64,000 nt of DNA from Druceiella hillmani (Eukaryota; Arthropoda; Insecta; Lepidoptera; Hepialidae). The DNA is taken from the NCBI GenBank assembly GCA_039881145.1, contig JAYKKI010000087.1, positions 6,644,001 through 6,708,000 of the forward strand, read 5' to 3'. Numbering within the stretch: position 1 is the first letter of the stretch; each line of letters begins with the position of its first letter. The notes beneath the pieces are model-generated. The model searched no databases, had not been told where the DNA came from, and worked only from the letters and a program-made list of their open reading frames with translations. Positions 35,971-48,585 of this stretch are shown piece after piece. The position numbers and the translations under genes were made by a program.

Positions 35971-36551
35971 AAGTATATATTTCTAAATTCTAGATGAATG
36001 ATGTAAGAAAGGTGTACTTGCTTATTATATTGTGTACTTATTACATCTTATACTTATATCATCACATACTTCTGCTTATTACACCTTAAAAACTTTTATC
36101 ATGCATAACGTAGCTACAAATTACTATAGAATATTAATTGGCCGGCCTTTCGTTGCTTTAATAGTACAGTTAAAATAAATGCAGGGTCACAATCATATGG
36201 TAATACACACGCAAGCGATATCAACGGAAGTGAAAGTATGAATCACGCCACCCTTATCCACGTAGCGTGATTCATTCTCACACACGCTACGCTTATCCGA
36301 TTGCGCACATCTCTTGCCCTCTTTAGATTTAACGGAGGGCAAAAGATCATATGTAATTAACAATAATTATTGTGTTATATAGAATTTACAACGCATATAT
36401 TTCTATTAAAATTAGTAATAAATAGATCATGAGTCACAAAATAAAAATCATTTCCAACACGTGAATTTCCATCCATGTTTCATAACTGGCCTACATTTTC
36501 TTGCGCTTTTATTTTTTGTATTTGCTCATTTCAAATAGAAAGTAATATTAC
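35971..36551. other. Stretch between repeats A and B
   Basis: Around 36235-36300 short interleaved inverted repeats occur: atgaatcacgc pairs with gcgtgattcat, and cgtagcgtg pairs with cacgctacg. The surrounding ~150 bp is GC-richer than its neighbours. No gene was recognised. Confidence 0.5.
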
Positions 36552-36552
36552 G

Positions 36553-36589
<37 letters not shown>

Positions 36590-36608
36590 ATTTATATACA
36601 TATTTACA
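36552..36608. repeat. (TA)n microsatellite
   Basis: A TA run with ttt interruptions. Confidence 0.9.
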
Positions 36609-36740
36609 TCCATATGGCGGCACAATGAATTTTTTATCCATTTTGTATGGAAAAATATCAATTCTTACGATTTAAGAACAGTTTTTATAGTTTTTATGCA
36701 AATATACCCCCATCTAACTGCATTTGATTTTTTTACAGTT

Positions 36741-36960
36741 CTAGCCTCTTCGATGCTCGTGGAAGGACGTTATCCTCTATATGATTTCTAGAACAACAGG
36801 CAAACAATTACCGCTCCACCAAATTTTGGTAATTTTTCTTTTTGTCTCCAGAACAATCCTTCTACAATAATTTGTCTGTATGAAGAAAGAGGTTACCAAC
36901 TTTTTCTTGCGCTTTAGGCTATCTTTACCTTTGATTATATTTAATAAAGCAATTGCAATT
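36741..36960. repeat. Repeat B, copy 2 (220 bp)
   Basis: A direct repeat of 34881-35100, exactly 1860 bp downstream and gap-free. The end continues into a palindrome: aataaagcaattgcaatta, a short TA run, then taattgcaattgctttatt (36943-36998), so the last ~19 bp of the repeat is present again inverted. Confidence 0.95.
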
Positions 36961-36994
36961 ATGTATATATATATATATATAATTGCAATTGCTT

Positions 36995-37044
<50 letters not shown>

Positions 37045-37067
37045 ATATATATATATATATGTATAAA
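36961..37067. repeat. (TA)n-rich tract with embedded inverted repeat-B end
   Basis: TA repeats interrupted by aattgcaattgctttatt, the inverted end of repeat B, and by gtatatatgta motifs. Confidence 0.9.
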
Positions 37068-37439
37068 CACATATGTGTATGGATGGGATATTCATTAGTT
37101 GGGCGTGTAAATATTTAATCATCATAGTGCCAGCTATTAAGCAAAAGTGTAATAAAATTTTGGATAAGAAAAATACTTTCCCTATATTGTTTACCTTGTA
37201 AAATACTGAAAGCGCGAAAACTCTGAAAGAAACCGTCTGATCAATTTTTGTTCATTTCATCATTGATAATAGTTGTGTGAGAGACTTTTTTGCGATTTTA
37301 CAAATATGGTGTTCGCATTGTGATCAAGAACAAAAAAACTGCTGTTAGCAGTATTCGTAAATTTCCGAAACAAGATCGTCCACATTTCATTTTTTTATTT
37401 ATTCATTACGTACTTTGATGTATTCACTTGATATATATA

Positions 37440-37600
37440 TATATGGCGGATTAATTGCTACGAGAGAAATCCCGAACCCCGTTCGCAGTGGTGCGCCGTG
37501 GCGCCAAACATACTCGTACATTATCTCTGTTACTAATCATATAAAATTATTTCTGTTACATCATCACATTCTATATTTACATTTTGGTGTAAAATTTAAC
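37440..37600 (+). mobile_element. Possible LTR fragment with primer-binding-site-like end
   Basis: A GC-rich block (cgaaccccgttcgcagtgg; gcgccgtggcgccaaac) is followed by a pyrimidine-rich stretch and then ttacattttggtgtaaaatt. Some Gypsy-type LTRs end this way, with a TTGGTGT primer-binding site after the LTR. No gag/pol sequence follows and no second LTR was seen, so this is tentative. Confidence 0.2.
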
Positions 37601-40600
37601 AATTAAAATATTATATATATGGTTACCATTTCATATCCTTACTTGCTTATATGTTCTTCACCACTCCTGGTTCGTTAGGCCATATTTCTCATATGCATAC
37701 CAGGATCGATACATGTCATTTAAGGTGTAATTCATTAATTCGTAATAAAACAAAATTTTCTGTATTATCTGAAATCCTCGAGTGAAACTCGTTCCAAATT
37801 ACAAATTGTCATGCGAAGATAATTGTTTATGCAGCACGCTTATATCAGATATAATTTTGTGTCTTAGATAAACATGTACGTACTTTTGAACATAAAACCT
37901 TCAAGATATTTTGTTTCAGATTGGTTTTAAAATAAAAAACCTCGCTATTGTACTCTTGAAAGTTCAAGTTCTCGTGAGAGTGTTTGAACCTTACAGGTTA
38001 ACCGTTTTGAATCGCAGCTTAATCTGAAAAATATATAACTAAATAAAAATTATTACTTATGACTAATAGATTCTTTTAATATGTCATTTTTACAAGGATA
38101 ACACCGAAAACTTATAGAATCTCATTTTTATAATGTTCATTACATGCAAGTATGAAGTTACAATTTTTCCTGACAAATTAAAGTATGAAAGGATATTTTA
38201 GTACGTTGCTATGATTCTGAATTCTGTGTAAAACAAAAAAAATACACAGTACCAATCTGTAATAAGTATTATATGTGTCAACATATAATATGTATTATTT
38301 TATCATTTAAAACAAAAACATCTCAATGACTGAAATTTTCAAAGTGTAATGTTTGTAAATACACTCTTTGTATATTGAAACCTGTTTGGAAGGAACATCC
38401 AGTCTGCACATGTACTTTTTAATAAATATCATCATGCACATGTATTTTTGAATAAAATTATAACTTTTTTCGCAACAGCTTTTTTCGTGAAAGGTAGGAA
38501 TATAACATTCAACTGCTCTTAGGCACGTGATGGTCTTCACTTGAAGTATAACGTGTTCATCAAGCCTGCTTGACGCTTGGATGTGTCTGCATACAAGTAT
38601 ATACTTAACCCATACTTATTTCCAAAAATTTCCATATTTATTCGAATATAGTTTTTTTATCTACTTCGAACATGAGAAAAATGTCATTGTTCTTGTCTTA
38701 ATATAATATAAAATAGTAACGAATTAAACTATCACAAAATGCTACTTGAAAATATCTTTTAGCTTTGTTATTGAATAAAACCAAAACAAATACAACAAAT
38801 TACGGCACGTAAAATTTTTCACGTTAAATTGATTTTCTTTCACTGTTTTTATTTCCCACTAAAAATATAAGACAAAAAATTTCTCATTTCAGAAAAATGT
38901 ATGAAACGAAGTCTCGTTTTTAGAATCACACTGATATATTTATTGCCTTATATGAGAATTACATAGTGATGGTTACTGTTATAAAGATGCATTAATTAGG
39001 AGAGATCACTCGTGACAGATATACAAGAAAAACTAATACATTCAAGTTTTTTGTTTCACCCACAATAACCCAACGAAGTCTACATTACAACGTAGCCTTG
39101 TGCATATTATTATATTTGTTAGTAAAATTTATATGTACAATAAGTATCGGTCGCAGTATCATAGATTGTTTCCCTGAACAAAACAAAAAAACAATATGAA
39201 ATTTGTTGCATAGCCAGCATATGAATATTGTTTGTGGAAACTCTGCTACACGTAATTCAGATAATTTTAGCTTAGCTATTTATTCCCTTGCTACAATAAT
39301 CTGATATTTATTCAATCAGTAACATATTATAGTCAGCAATAGAAGAAAAAGCTAAGCCATAAGTATAAATGTTAATCATCTACAATACCATCCAAATATG
39401 TTACAGTATATTTGTAAAATGGCACTCATATTCTGTAAGCTAGCAGCTAGGACGCCAGATTGCGAGGAGGCCAAATTGGATCGAATGACTAGAATAAAAA
39501 TTGAGCGATGACCTAATTTTCCCTGTGTAACTACTCACTGATCATTTCACGTTTCAAGTAAAAGCTTTATTGTCTCGGAAATGAGGCTACTCGTTTCTAG
39601 GTATCTCAGTATAGGAATATTTATAACTTATTCGTCCCTGTCATCATTATAAAAATGAACTTATTCATTCTGTATTAATGGGTTAGTGGTTTTTAGATTA
39701 CCAATTTCATTTTTCTTGCATGTTGGCTTTTGTCTTTTTTTTCTTTTCAAAAGAAAAATATTTGAATTGAAAGCGGAGTAACGTATAAGTCACGCTGATT
39801 ACTTTTCTAAAGAAGATAACTAATAAGTTGATTGCAAGACTGACATCTTGATGCAGAGAACATGTTTTTATTAGGCTCGATGCTTGGTTTTCAATTTACG
39901 ACTCTTGGTAGTATAACTATTCAGATTTGATTTAAGCCATCGATCAATATACATGTAGTTTATAATTAAACAAAATTTCCCAATTCTATTCCACTACCAA
40001 TTTTTGATCGCCGAAAAAATATGAACGAAGATTCTTGAACCTAATCGATTTTCTTTTCACAAAATATTACATATTGAAAAATTTTAACGAAATTTAAACC
40101 GAATACCAACTACATATTAGTATGTCGAATTTTACGTAACTTATTTGCTCTTAACTCATATCACTACCCATATCTACTCCATATTACTTTGTTATAACGT
40201 AAAATTTCATAGCACTATTATAATCTTCACTTACTGATGACCATATGATACAATATGATGTCCTTTTCTTAAGTCTTTGTGGAATGGAGCCCGTCCACGC
40301 TTGAGTTTGTTAAAACAGTTATGAACGGTGGCACTGAATATTGTTTTCCCACTAAATATCTTTCTAATTCAATTAGGGTAAAAGCATAAAAAACCGTCTC
40401 TCAACAGTTTTTGTTTTAAATTAATTTCGTCGCAAAATACAATTTTTAATCTAGCACCAAAATTACCAAAAAAAAACGATGATTTCGCAGTTTTAAAGTA
40501 ATATCGTAATTGTTGATTATTTTTTTCAATTTAAAGACACATTGAATTATCCCCGAAATACATTCAATTTACGATATATGAAAAGGAGAGTTAACGGCCC

Positions 40601-40604
40601 TTCT
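37601..40604. other. Gene-free AT-rich stretch
   Basis: No supported feature. The 77-codon minus-strand frame at 38307-38540 is unrecognised. Around 39440-39500 the sequence is slightly GC-richer, without a motif I can name. Confidence 0.5.
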
Positions 40605-40694
40605 TTCTTAAGCCCTTCTCAATAAGGTTCCTTTACTGTTGAAATTAAGAATGAATTCAATAGTAAAGGAACCTTATTGAGAAGGGCTTAAGAA
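40605..40694. repeat. Long snap-back hairpin (39-bp arms)
   Basis: Left arm 40605-40643 and right arm 40656-40694 are reverse complements with a single mismatch, around a 12-nt loop. The core of the arm is aataaggttcctttact. The bases after the right arm (aaattaaaaatgaattaaa) resemble the loop region, as expected if a polymerase switched strands and copied back. Confidence 0.95.
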
Positions 40695-40999
40695 ATTAAA
40701 AATGAATTAAAATGATGTTAAAAATCTTCAGTACTCTTATTTTATCCCTAAATGGAATCTGTGCATCTGTTATGTCATTACCTGGCATTAGATGTATCAC
40801 AATACATGACAAAATCCTTCTTACATTGTAAATACCCACATATTTTCTTGATCTTTATGTAAATTCCTCTGTATTTAATACTTGTACACATTTTACCACT
40901 AATTCAATAATTAAAACAAATTGTTTTGGAAAGAAAAAAAAAAACAATCACGTATTTATAGTCTCTCTGCATCATCTGCATCCGAGTAGCGGGCCCAAT
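40695..40999. other. Gene-free AT-rich stretch
   Basis: Nothing identified. Confidence 0.5.
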
Positions 41000-41230
41000 C
41001 GACCTGTAAAATCTACACGCCATCCCACTTTTCAGTTTTTGCTAAGCAATATGCGTAAATGAAACACAACACAGTAGAATCGACTAGCCATCACAAAGTC
41101 ACGGGGTGTGCAGGCATGGAGCATGGTGATGTCAACAGGTTACGGTGATGGGCGGTGAAAAAGGCACCCGCATTCGGCATATGTACATACCATTTATAGA
41201 CTCACGAGACTGTAGCGGGCAGACCGCAAA
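41000..41230. other. GC-elevated block of unknown origin
   Basis: About half G/C in an otherwise strongly AT-rich region (tcacggggtgtgcaggcatg; ggtgatgggcggtgaaaaag). It has no intact reading frame, no tRNA-like promoter I can defend and no copy elsewhere in the window. It could be an old transposon segment, a conserved noncoding element or a remnant exon. Confidence 0.35.
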
Positions 41231-41860
41231 ACGAAATGTTACTATTTTTTGTCTTTGTTTAAACATTCTCTTCCTCTTTTAGGTTATCCATTTTTTTCAT
41301 AAAAAAAGGAACGATGGATTTATATAAATAAAATTAATTACTTTCCTACTAATTGAACCAGAGCAATACTCTACCAACTTTCGTTTTTCCAGTACGACGT
41401 ATGGTCATACCGGTTCCTTTAAAGTACATTTCTTCGCATTTTCAATGTTGGATTAATGGTACGAAGATTCACGAGGAAAGTTGTGCTGAGCTAGGAATTT
41501 TTAGATCTTCAAACTCTCCAAGTTAGATTTGCATTCAATTGTATTTCCATCTGAAACTAATTCAGTCAATATGCAAATATTTTAAATCAAATAAAATTAT
41601 TACTGTCCTATGACGAAGAATTAATAAATGAAATCAAAAGGGTTGATAACTTTTTACAGACGTAGATGTAATCTTATGCAGTGAGTAATTTGACTTGGAT
41701 CGTCCATTATATCTATAGACAATTTTAAACGTTACAGGAATTACAAAGGTATCTAAATGCATGCATCTGTTTATGAGGAGATGGAAAACCCATAACATAT
41801 ATACGCACATACTAACAGGCTCGTGGTTACGCAATGTAATCGAATGCACCAGTGTGCAAT

Positions 41861-41925
41861 GCGTAGGTGAAAGCACGCGCATACAAATGCATGAGGCATT
41901 TGTATGCGCGTGCTTTCGCCTACGC
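41861..41925. repeat. Long snap-back hairpin (30-bp arms, 5-nt loop)
   Basis: Left arm 41861-41890 and right arm 41896-41925 are reverse complements except for one position (A versus G), around the loop atgag. The arm contains gcacgcgcatacaaatgc. Reading frames on both strands here encode near-identical peptides because of the palindrome, so neither is a gene. Confidence 0.95.
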
Positions 41926-43035
41926 ACGCACACCTATACAGACATGCAAGTACGCACTTACCCATGCCCTTAAGACACATGAACATACATTTTTTATAAT
42001 ACTGCTTTATATAATAAAAATGTCTTTAATTGCGTTTATCTCATTTTTGCAGAAGAAGCAACAAATTTAAATTATAGTTTTGCCGAATGTTAGATTAATA
42101 TTTACGTTGACTGTTCTGGAAATTGCATTGTGTCAAAGTTATTCTGATAACCGATATCCACTTTAGTAAGTCGAATTTTATTTAGATTGGAAATAATTCA
42201 AGACTTTACAATATATAACTTTAGCGCGTGAAATTTAATTTGACTTTGAACACTAAGGTTGAAAAGTGTGGACAAGTCTGAACTAGAATATGAAAGAAAT
42301 AAATAATTAAATACGTCGAAGTGTATATAATAATACCCATTATCAATAACAATTACATAACAAATATGTGAATTAATCTTCCAATACCAAAACATGCTGG
42401 AAAAGATACAAAATATAATAACCAATGTACGCCCGCGTTGAAAGCATCATTTGTCATTGAACTAGCTGCTTTACATTGAACTCATTTCCAAACTCACAAA
42501 CTGAGACCGCATTGAATTGCCTTGAGGGCTGTCTTCAGGAACATATTCTAAACTTGATTATATTTCGGTTAATGTAATTTAGAAGGATCAATGTTTGGTG
42601 GGTGATCCGTGTTAGAGCTTGAATTAAATGAAAACTTTAATGAGCGTTATGCGTTAATGTCATTCGTTTTGGTAAATATAATTAAATCTTGACCAAGTTT
42701 ATATAGGATTACTTTTAAGTTAAGTAACGCTCTTTTAATAAACATTTTTTTAAATCAATCTTTACCTTCCAGGAGCATCCGTTAACATATATAAAAAAAG
42801 GAAAAGAAATATTTCAACTTGGCAAAAATTAACAATATAGAAATTATGTACTGTATGTGTTAGGATCTGTTAATTACAGTATAATTAAATTTTCAACATA
42901 TAATTAAATTTGGTCGCGGCATGGGTTTGACCACATTTGGTAAGAGAGCTGCGATTTTATAACTTACTAAAATTTTATTCTAAAAGTAGAACCAATTACT
43001 TTTATCATTTAAATAAAATTACCAATACTAGAAAC
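41926..43035. other. Gene-free AT-rich stretch
   Basis: No supported feature. The frames of about 70 codons are unrecognised. Confidence 0.5.
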
Positions 43036-43151
43036 GCCCGCACGCACGCAGGCAGGCACACACGCACGCACGCACGAGGGCAGGCAGGCACGCATACACG
43101 CCCGCACGCACGCACCCACGTACGCATGCACGCACGCACGCACTCGCGAAC
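43036..43151. repeat. (GCAC)n microsatellite
   Basis: A GCAC/ACGC tetranucleotide array with aggc and cccg variants. The Arg/Thr/His and Cys/Val/Arg frames over it are artefacts of the repeat. Confidence 0.9.
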
Positions 43152-44044
43152 GCATATATACACATAAAGGGTATATTTGTTCGTTTTGTGTTTAGTTGCA
43201 AAATGAATATCACTAGTCAATATTAAATTTTGGTTGACAAGCTTTTACGCTTGCTAAATTACCATAAGTATAAATAAATAAAAACACAAACGAATATGGT
43301 ATGCATATTATTAAATCGTAACAGAAGACTTATATAGTCTGTATATTGTTGGGGCGTTGTGTTAAATCCGATTTTGTAATGCTGATTGTGTCTCATTGCA
43401 TATATTATTAAAATATATATCTTAGTAAGTCACAAGACTTACAAGTTCCACAGAATTGTTTAAAATAATCACTCAAAACGAGAAAAAATCTCATATTTTG
43501 ACAATATAGGATAATTATCAATGTCAACAGATTATTTTTAATTGTTTAAGCAATTGCCACATTTTGGAAAAAAACTAATGGTATTTATTTTTTTGTGTAA
43601 TCGTTTCAAACGAACTAATTTGTACTTCGTTGCGTTTCTATTGTTTTTTTAATTTTCATTTGAAATGATATATTAAAATAATAATGCATGCGCGTTTACG
43701 AAGCTAAGTTCTTTTTCTATTATGGCTACAAAGTGTATTTTATTTTATACTCTTTCCTAATTGCCAATTGGGTCCTTTTTATGTATAAAAAAAGTTATGA
43801 TAGAAATAACTTACTATTTACTAATCCTTTTTTATCTTTACTTAGCGGTAAAAGTGTTATGGATATATTAAAAGTGACCGCAAATGGTTCATGTAACTCG
43901 TGTATTTATGAATTGTATCCTAATATAGAATATGCGTCATAGATTTAGTATATTTTCCATAGATAAGTCATGTATATGAAAGAGAAAACCGATTACAATG
44001 GTCCTTTTAAAAAAGACAGTTTCATAAAGCGACTAGTTGCTCAT
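43152..44044. other. Gene-free AT-rich stretch
   Basis: An 84-codon frame at 43688-43942 starts just after a run of T but shows no known domain. It is hydrophobic at its N terminus and otherwise unremarkable. Confidence 0.4.
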
Positions 44045-46070
44045 TCATATTAAAGTGTATAATTGCTACATACATTTACAAACACATTTAAAGTTTTACA
44101 AACACTAATCGATTTTAACTTTGGTTTGATCTATGGATTATATACTAAATTTATTGTGTAACGCATTATGCATTACAACGTTGATTTCACATCTATGGAT
44201 TATATACTAAATCCATTGTGTATACATACGCTCTTGGCCGGCACACTGCTGCACTTTATATAGGCACATAAAAAATGTACTCTGCACATAAATCATAACA
44301 GGTGTAAAGAAATATATTTTTAGTAAAATACTGATTATTCTTAACTTTTTCATATACACTTGCGTTTAAGACGAATAATTACATAAAACAAATAGTAACT
44401 TAATTTAATTCAATCAAATGGTTGCTTAAAGTAATTTTATATTAACTGAAAAATATGATAATATTTTTAATTTTTCGCTTCTCAAAAACACAACCATTTG
44501 CATTCTAAGTAAGCTTCATTTTATGTAGTTTAGTCGTGTTTTAACTTACTCTTATAATTTATTGCGACAATGTTAGCATATATTAAAAATAAATGAACCC
44601 TACTGCAAATCTAAATCTATTAACAAATTACCTTTATCCAATAATTTTAAGCTTCAAATTTGTAACAGAAGGTTCTAGATAAGAAATATAATCCAAAATT
44701 TTGGACGCTTGAATTATTTGTTACTCAATTATGTACAATTAATATAACAGATACGTGTTATCTATTAATCTTAAATAGGTGCGTAGCCCAATTTTAAAAT
44801 AAATTTACAGTTTTTTATTTAATTGTCGTGGATTTAAAAATTACTTCAACTGAATATGTAATGAAGACAATTTTGTAAAAATTTTACAAAGATTGTGCAA
44901 TTATTTTGATATTTCGTCCAAAATAATTGCATAAAATTAAAGGTTGAAATATTATCTTAATTTTGCAATAAAACTTCTTCTATTTCATATTAATATCATC
45001 TTTAATAACAAATATTCAAGTAAAGTTTTAGTATTTATTATTTCTCTCTTCTTGATCGAAAAATGTAGATATCTTAAAGTTTTTAATATATGCCTACAAG
45101 AAGGTAAATCTCTTTGGACATGAATTGGGACTTTGCAGTTTCGTTCATAATATTTGATATCCGATTATTTACAACCACTTTTTAGTATTTGTATTTTGTT
45201 TACTTGGATAATATTGATAATAAAAATTTTGTAAAAAATTGTAACTATCTCAGTTTATTGCAAACGATCAAAAGGGACACATCATTACCGACTACTAATA
45301 TATATCTATTTGATAAGAAATGCAGAGCTTCTGAAAAAATTCGCAGTCGAATTGAAAATTTCAACGACACACTTTCTGAGATTCCACTCATTAAAGTATT
45401 TTCATTCAAAATGTTGATAATCTAAGTAGGAAACATGTGGTCTTGTGGTCGAGGGGGTATGGAATAAACTTTCAACCAGCTCCAACAATTTAAATTAATT
45501 TATTCTTTAAATGACTGCGCAGAAAATAAACATTGTGAAATTTTCGATAGAGATCAATTCCCAAATGGTTAAGCTGACTGCAGCACTGATTTCATGGCCG
45601 TTTATTGTTTTACGAAGAATGTTTTGCGGCTGTTATAATATCGTTAAAATGTACTTAGAAAACTAGACAAAAAATATCCATTAGGTATAATGCAAGAAAG
45701 CGTAAAGCCCTCGCGTATCTAATTTGACATAAAGTCGCCTCTTAGATATAACTTTTAAATTTTAATGAAGAGATTTATACCGAAGTGTTGATGTCGAATT
45801 TTAAGTGTTCATTAACTTTTATAGTATACAAACACTGCATTAACTTTTATAGTGTACATCAACGTTGTAATGCATAATGTGTTATACAATAGATTTAGTA
45901 TATAATCCATAGATGGAAAATAAACAAAATTATGCGTGATCAAAATTAAAATCCATTAATGTTTGTAAAACTTTATTTTATATTAGTTATTTATATTAGT
46001 ATTTGTAAAATTAAAATCCATTAGTGTTTGAAAATGTGTGTGGCAATTATATACTTTAACATATGAGATA
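44045..46070. mobile_element. 2-kb segment bounded by long diverged inverted repeats
   Basis: Left 44045-44185 and right about 45858-46070 correspond in inverse. Shared blocks include ttaaagtgtataattgc, aaacactaat(c/g)gatttta, ctatggattatatactaaat and gcattacaacgttgat. The right copy carries an extra internal duplication of attaaaatccatta(a/g)tgtttg, and the left copy repeats tctatggattatatactaaa at 44130-44149 and 44192-44211. The structure suggests a DNA transposon or two opposed insertions of one repeat. The 78-codon frame inside (45189-45425) does not resemble a transposase. Confidence 0.55.
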
Positions 46071-47760
46071 TTTTAGATATTCTTTAAATAAATTATTTGA
46101 GAGAGATTTAATAGTATAAATTTACTAGTATAATTTTGTCGCTGTCATCTCATCTTTTTTACTGTCAATTAATGAATACGACATAAGTGAATTAATTACT
46201 TTGCACGATGCCATAACATAATATATGTTTTAGATATAAATTGAATTATGAATGTAATTTAGTTTTATTTCAATTATTTTAGAATTATAAAAAAGAAGAA
46301 TTAAAATACATCACCAATTTATTACCTAAAGTTTTAGCATACTTATTCGAAACTATAAGACTGAATTAATTTATGCTAAGAGCGATAAATTCAATTTCTT
46401 TGAAAGCTTTGAAATTAAAAAGCCGTTGTGCTGTTACAAAAATAGCATGTATTTACAAATGTAAACGACATACATGCATTTATTTTAACTAATGTCCGGC
46501 ACACGCGTGTATGCATTTGGCATATATGCATTTTTTTATCTTTTTAACTACGTTTTGTATCATCATTTTAGTTAAATGAATTAAACATTTTAAAATGTTA
46601 TCGATCTAGTGATATTAGATGAGCTAGTTCTAACTTTATTTTATTTAATTTAACAATAATTTCTGAATAATAAATACCTTTTTTCAAGCCAACCTTCGAA
46701 AGATTTCCATGTAAAATTTTGTGTATTGTGACCAAGCCAGACAATTTCTCACAAAATTTTTCTAGGTGGAGAAATTATTTCAAAATCGATAAGGTTCACA
46801 ATTAAGTTTATGGAGAGATCTTTCATTTTATACTATAAAAAATTCTAACACATAATGACGGCGGAACTTTACATTATTATTGCTATTAACAGAGTTAGAA
46901 AAACTATGCACGTGCGTAAGACATCAAAATGCTAGATGCAAATTGTCAATGTGAGGTAGGTATATACTTTTATTTTTAGAGTTTTTAAAATCTCAATTGT
47001 TTCTACATCTATTTTTATGTAATTTAAAATGTGTATTTGTTATTGCATGAATTTTATTTAAAGAGAAATTTTAGTCCTTTGTTCTAATTATATCCATGTA
47101 AAATGAATAATTAAAATATTTTAAAATTTGGAACTCATGAAAATATATGCTTCCTTTATACTGCATAAATAGCGAGTATAAAAAAATTATAATAAAAAGA
47201 TTAAAAATAAACATGAACTAATATTTTTATTTACTACTTCAAACTTATTAATAAATAATAATTTAAAATGGTTATTGTAAGAAAGTTGAGTCATGAAAGC
47301 TTGTTTTACACACATAATTTATTGCAATAAAATACAGAAGAGAGAACTTTAAACATACTTATCCTGAAAATCATCTAATAACGTCACTCGTTGATTTGTA
47401 TGTCTATGTGACCTTTAAACATCTTTATATCCACATAACATAGTTAATCAAAATTCACAGTTCTAGTCGGAAATACACCCTTAGTTGGACATATTACAGT
47501 TTTATATTAGGAAACAATATTTAAAATGCAAGGATTAGAACCTTGAATACTGATAAACAATCTAAACATAACACATCGGTATGTATTATACTAAGAGTAC
47601 AAAGCTATTTATTAACAGCTAGACTTAAATTTGTGGCGCTATTCAGATTAAATATAACAAATGTAAAATGTAAACATTTTTTTTTAAATGTTTAGATTTC
47701 AATTGGGTTAGTAAGTAGTTACGAGATATGTAAGCATTTATTTGCATACAATTTACCAGG
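46071..47760. other. Gene-free AT-rich stretch
   Basis: Nothing supportable was found on either strand. Confidence 0.5.
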
Positions 47761-47836
47761 CCTGGTTTTTAGTATTCTTTATGGTCCATTGTGTGGCGCT
47801 GCCCACACTGGACCATAAAGAATACTAAAAACCAGG
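47761..47836. repeat. Long snap-back hairpin (34/36-nt arms)
   Basis: Left 47761-47796 and right 47803-47836 pair perfectly over 27 bp (cctggtttttagtattcttt onward), then through a 2-nt bulge to a 6-nt loop. Just outside, ccaggcctgg makes a further small palindrome. Confidence 0.95.
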
Positions 47837-48358
47837 TTGTGCTATGATAGTTTGAACCAAAATGCATATTAAACAGAACAGAGCACCAATTTGACATATT
47901 AAACTAAACACCTTTAATATTTTTAAAAATTTAATTAATACTGGCGTTATCGGTAAAATATTTTACCCATATCCGATACGGTAAAATATTATAATAAATA
48001 ACAGTAAAATACAATAAAATATTATACCCGTGTCGTTTAATCGTTTAAGCCTGAAAAATTACAAACAAGTAGAAAGACAACGTTTCACCTTTATTATTTT
48101 ATTGATGACTCGCCGAGTATGAGTGTACTATTATGAACGCATGTGGCTGGATCGTCACAATTTATCTTGACGTATGTAAACAATGGTACTAAAATTATGA
48201 TAATAATTATAAGAAAAAATTACACCATTATTCTTTGCAAAACCCAGCTAGTTACATGAATCGATTTCGTCATTCAACGCATTCTTTATTAACTGTACTA
48301 CATATATTGAGTGCAATGAGTTTTTTAATGTTTATTTAACTTTTCATTTCATTTTTAG

Positions 48359-48585
48359 TGAATAACATATACTGCTCTATAAAAATAGCAGTTATAGTCA
48401 TCTGGATGGTATTGTCGCAAGAAAATTATGGCGGTGCGAATTTAAGAAACGAAAGAACTAGAAGAAATATTGTTTTTTGCGACGAAAGGCAAAAATTTTA
48501 CTTAATTTTTTTGAAATTAAATTTTATAAAAAATAATAATGCCAAGAAAGACATAAATTTGTTTATTATATGGATATATATATGA
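48359..48585 (+). CDS. Candidate exon: secreted-peptide-like N terminus
   Basis: A strong acceptor-like tract (tttaacttttcatttcattt then TTAG) ends at 48358. The following frame, if the upstream exon supplied an A to make A|TG, would start MNNIYCSIKIAVIVIWMVLS. That has a short polar start, a hydrophobic core and a plausible cleavage region near SQENYGGA, followed by basic RTRR and one Cys. This looks like a signal peptide plus propeptide, but there is no ATG within the exon, no upstream exon is visible, and the C-terminal half becomes AT-driven Asn/Lys/Ile. I recognise no family. A chance frame is the more likely alternative. Confidence 0.2.

Noticed and set aside
41634..41986. Overlapping frames of 70-99 codons on both strands sharing similar peptides
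   Set aside because: The similarity is created by the 30-bp hairpin at 41861-41925 read in both directions.
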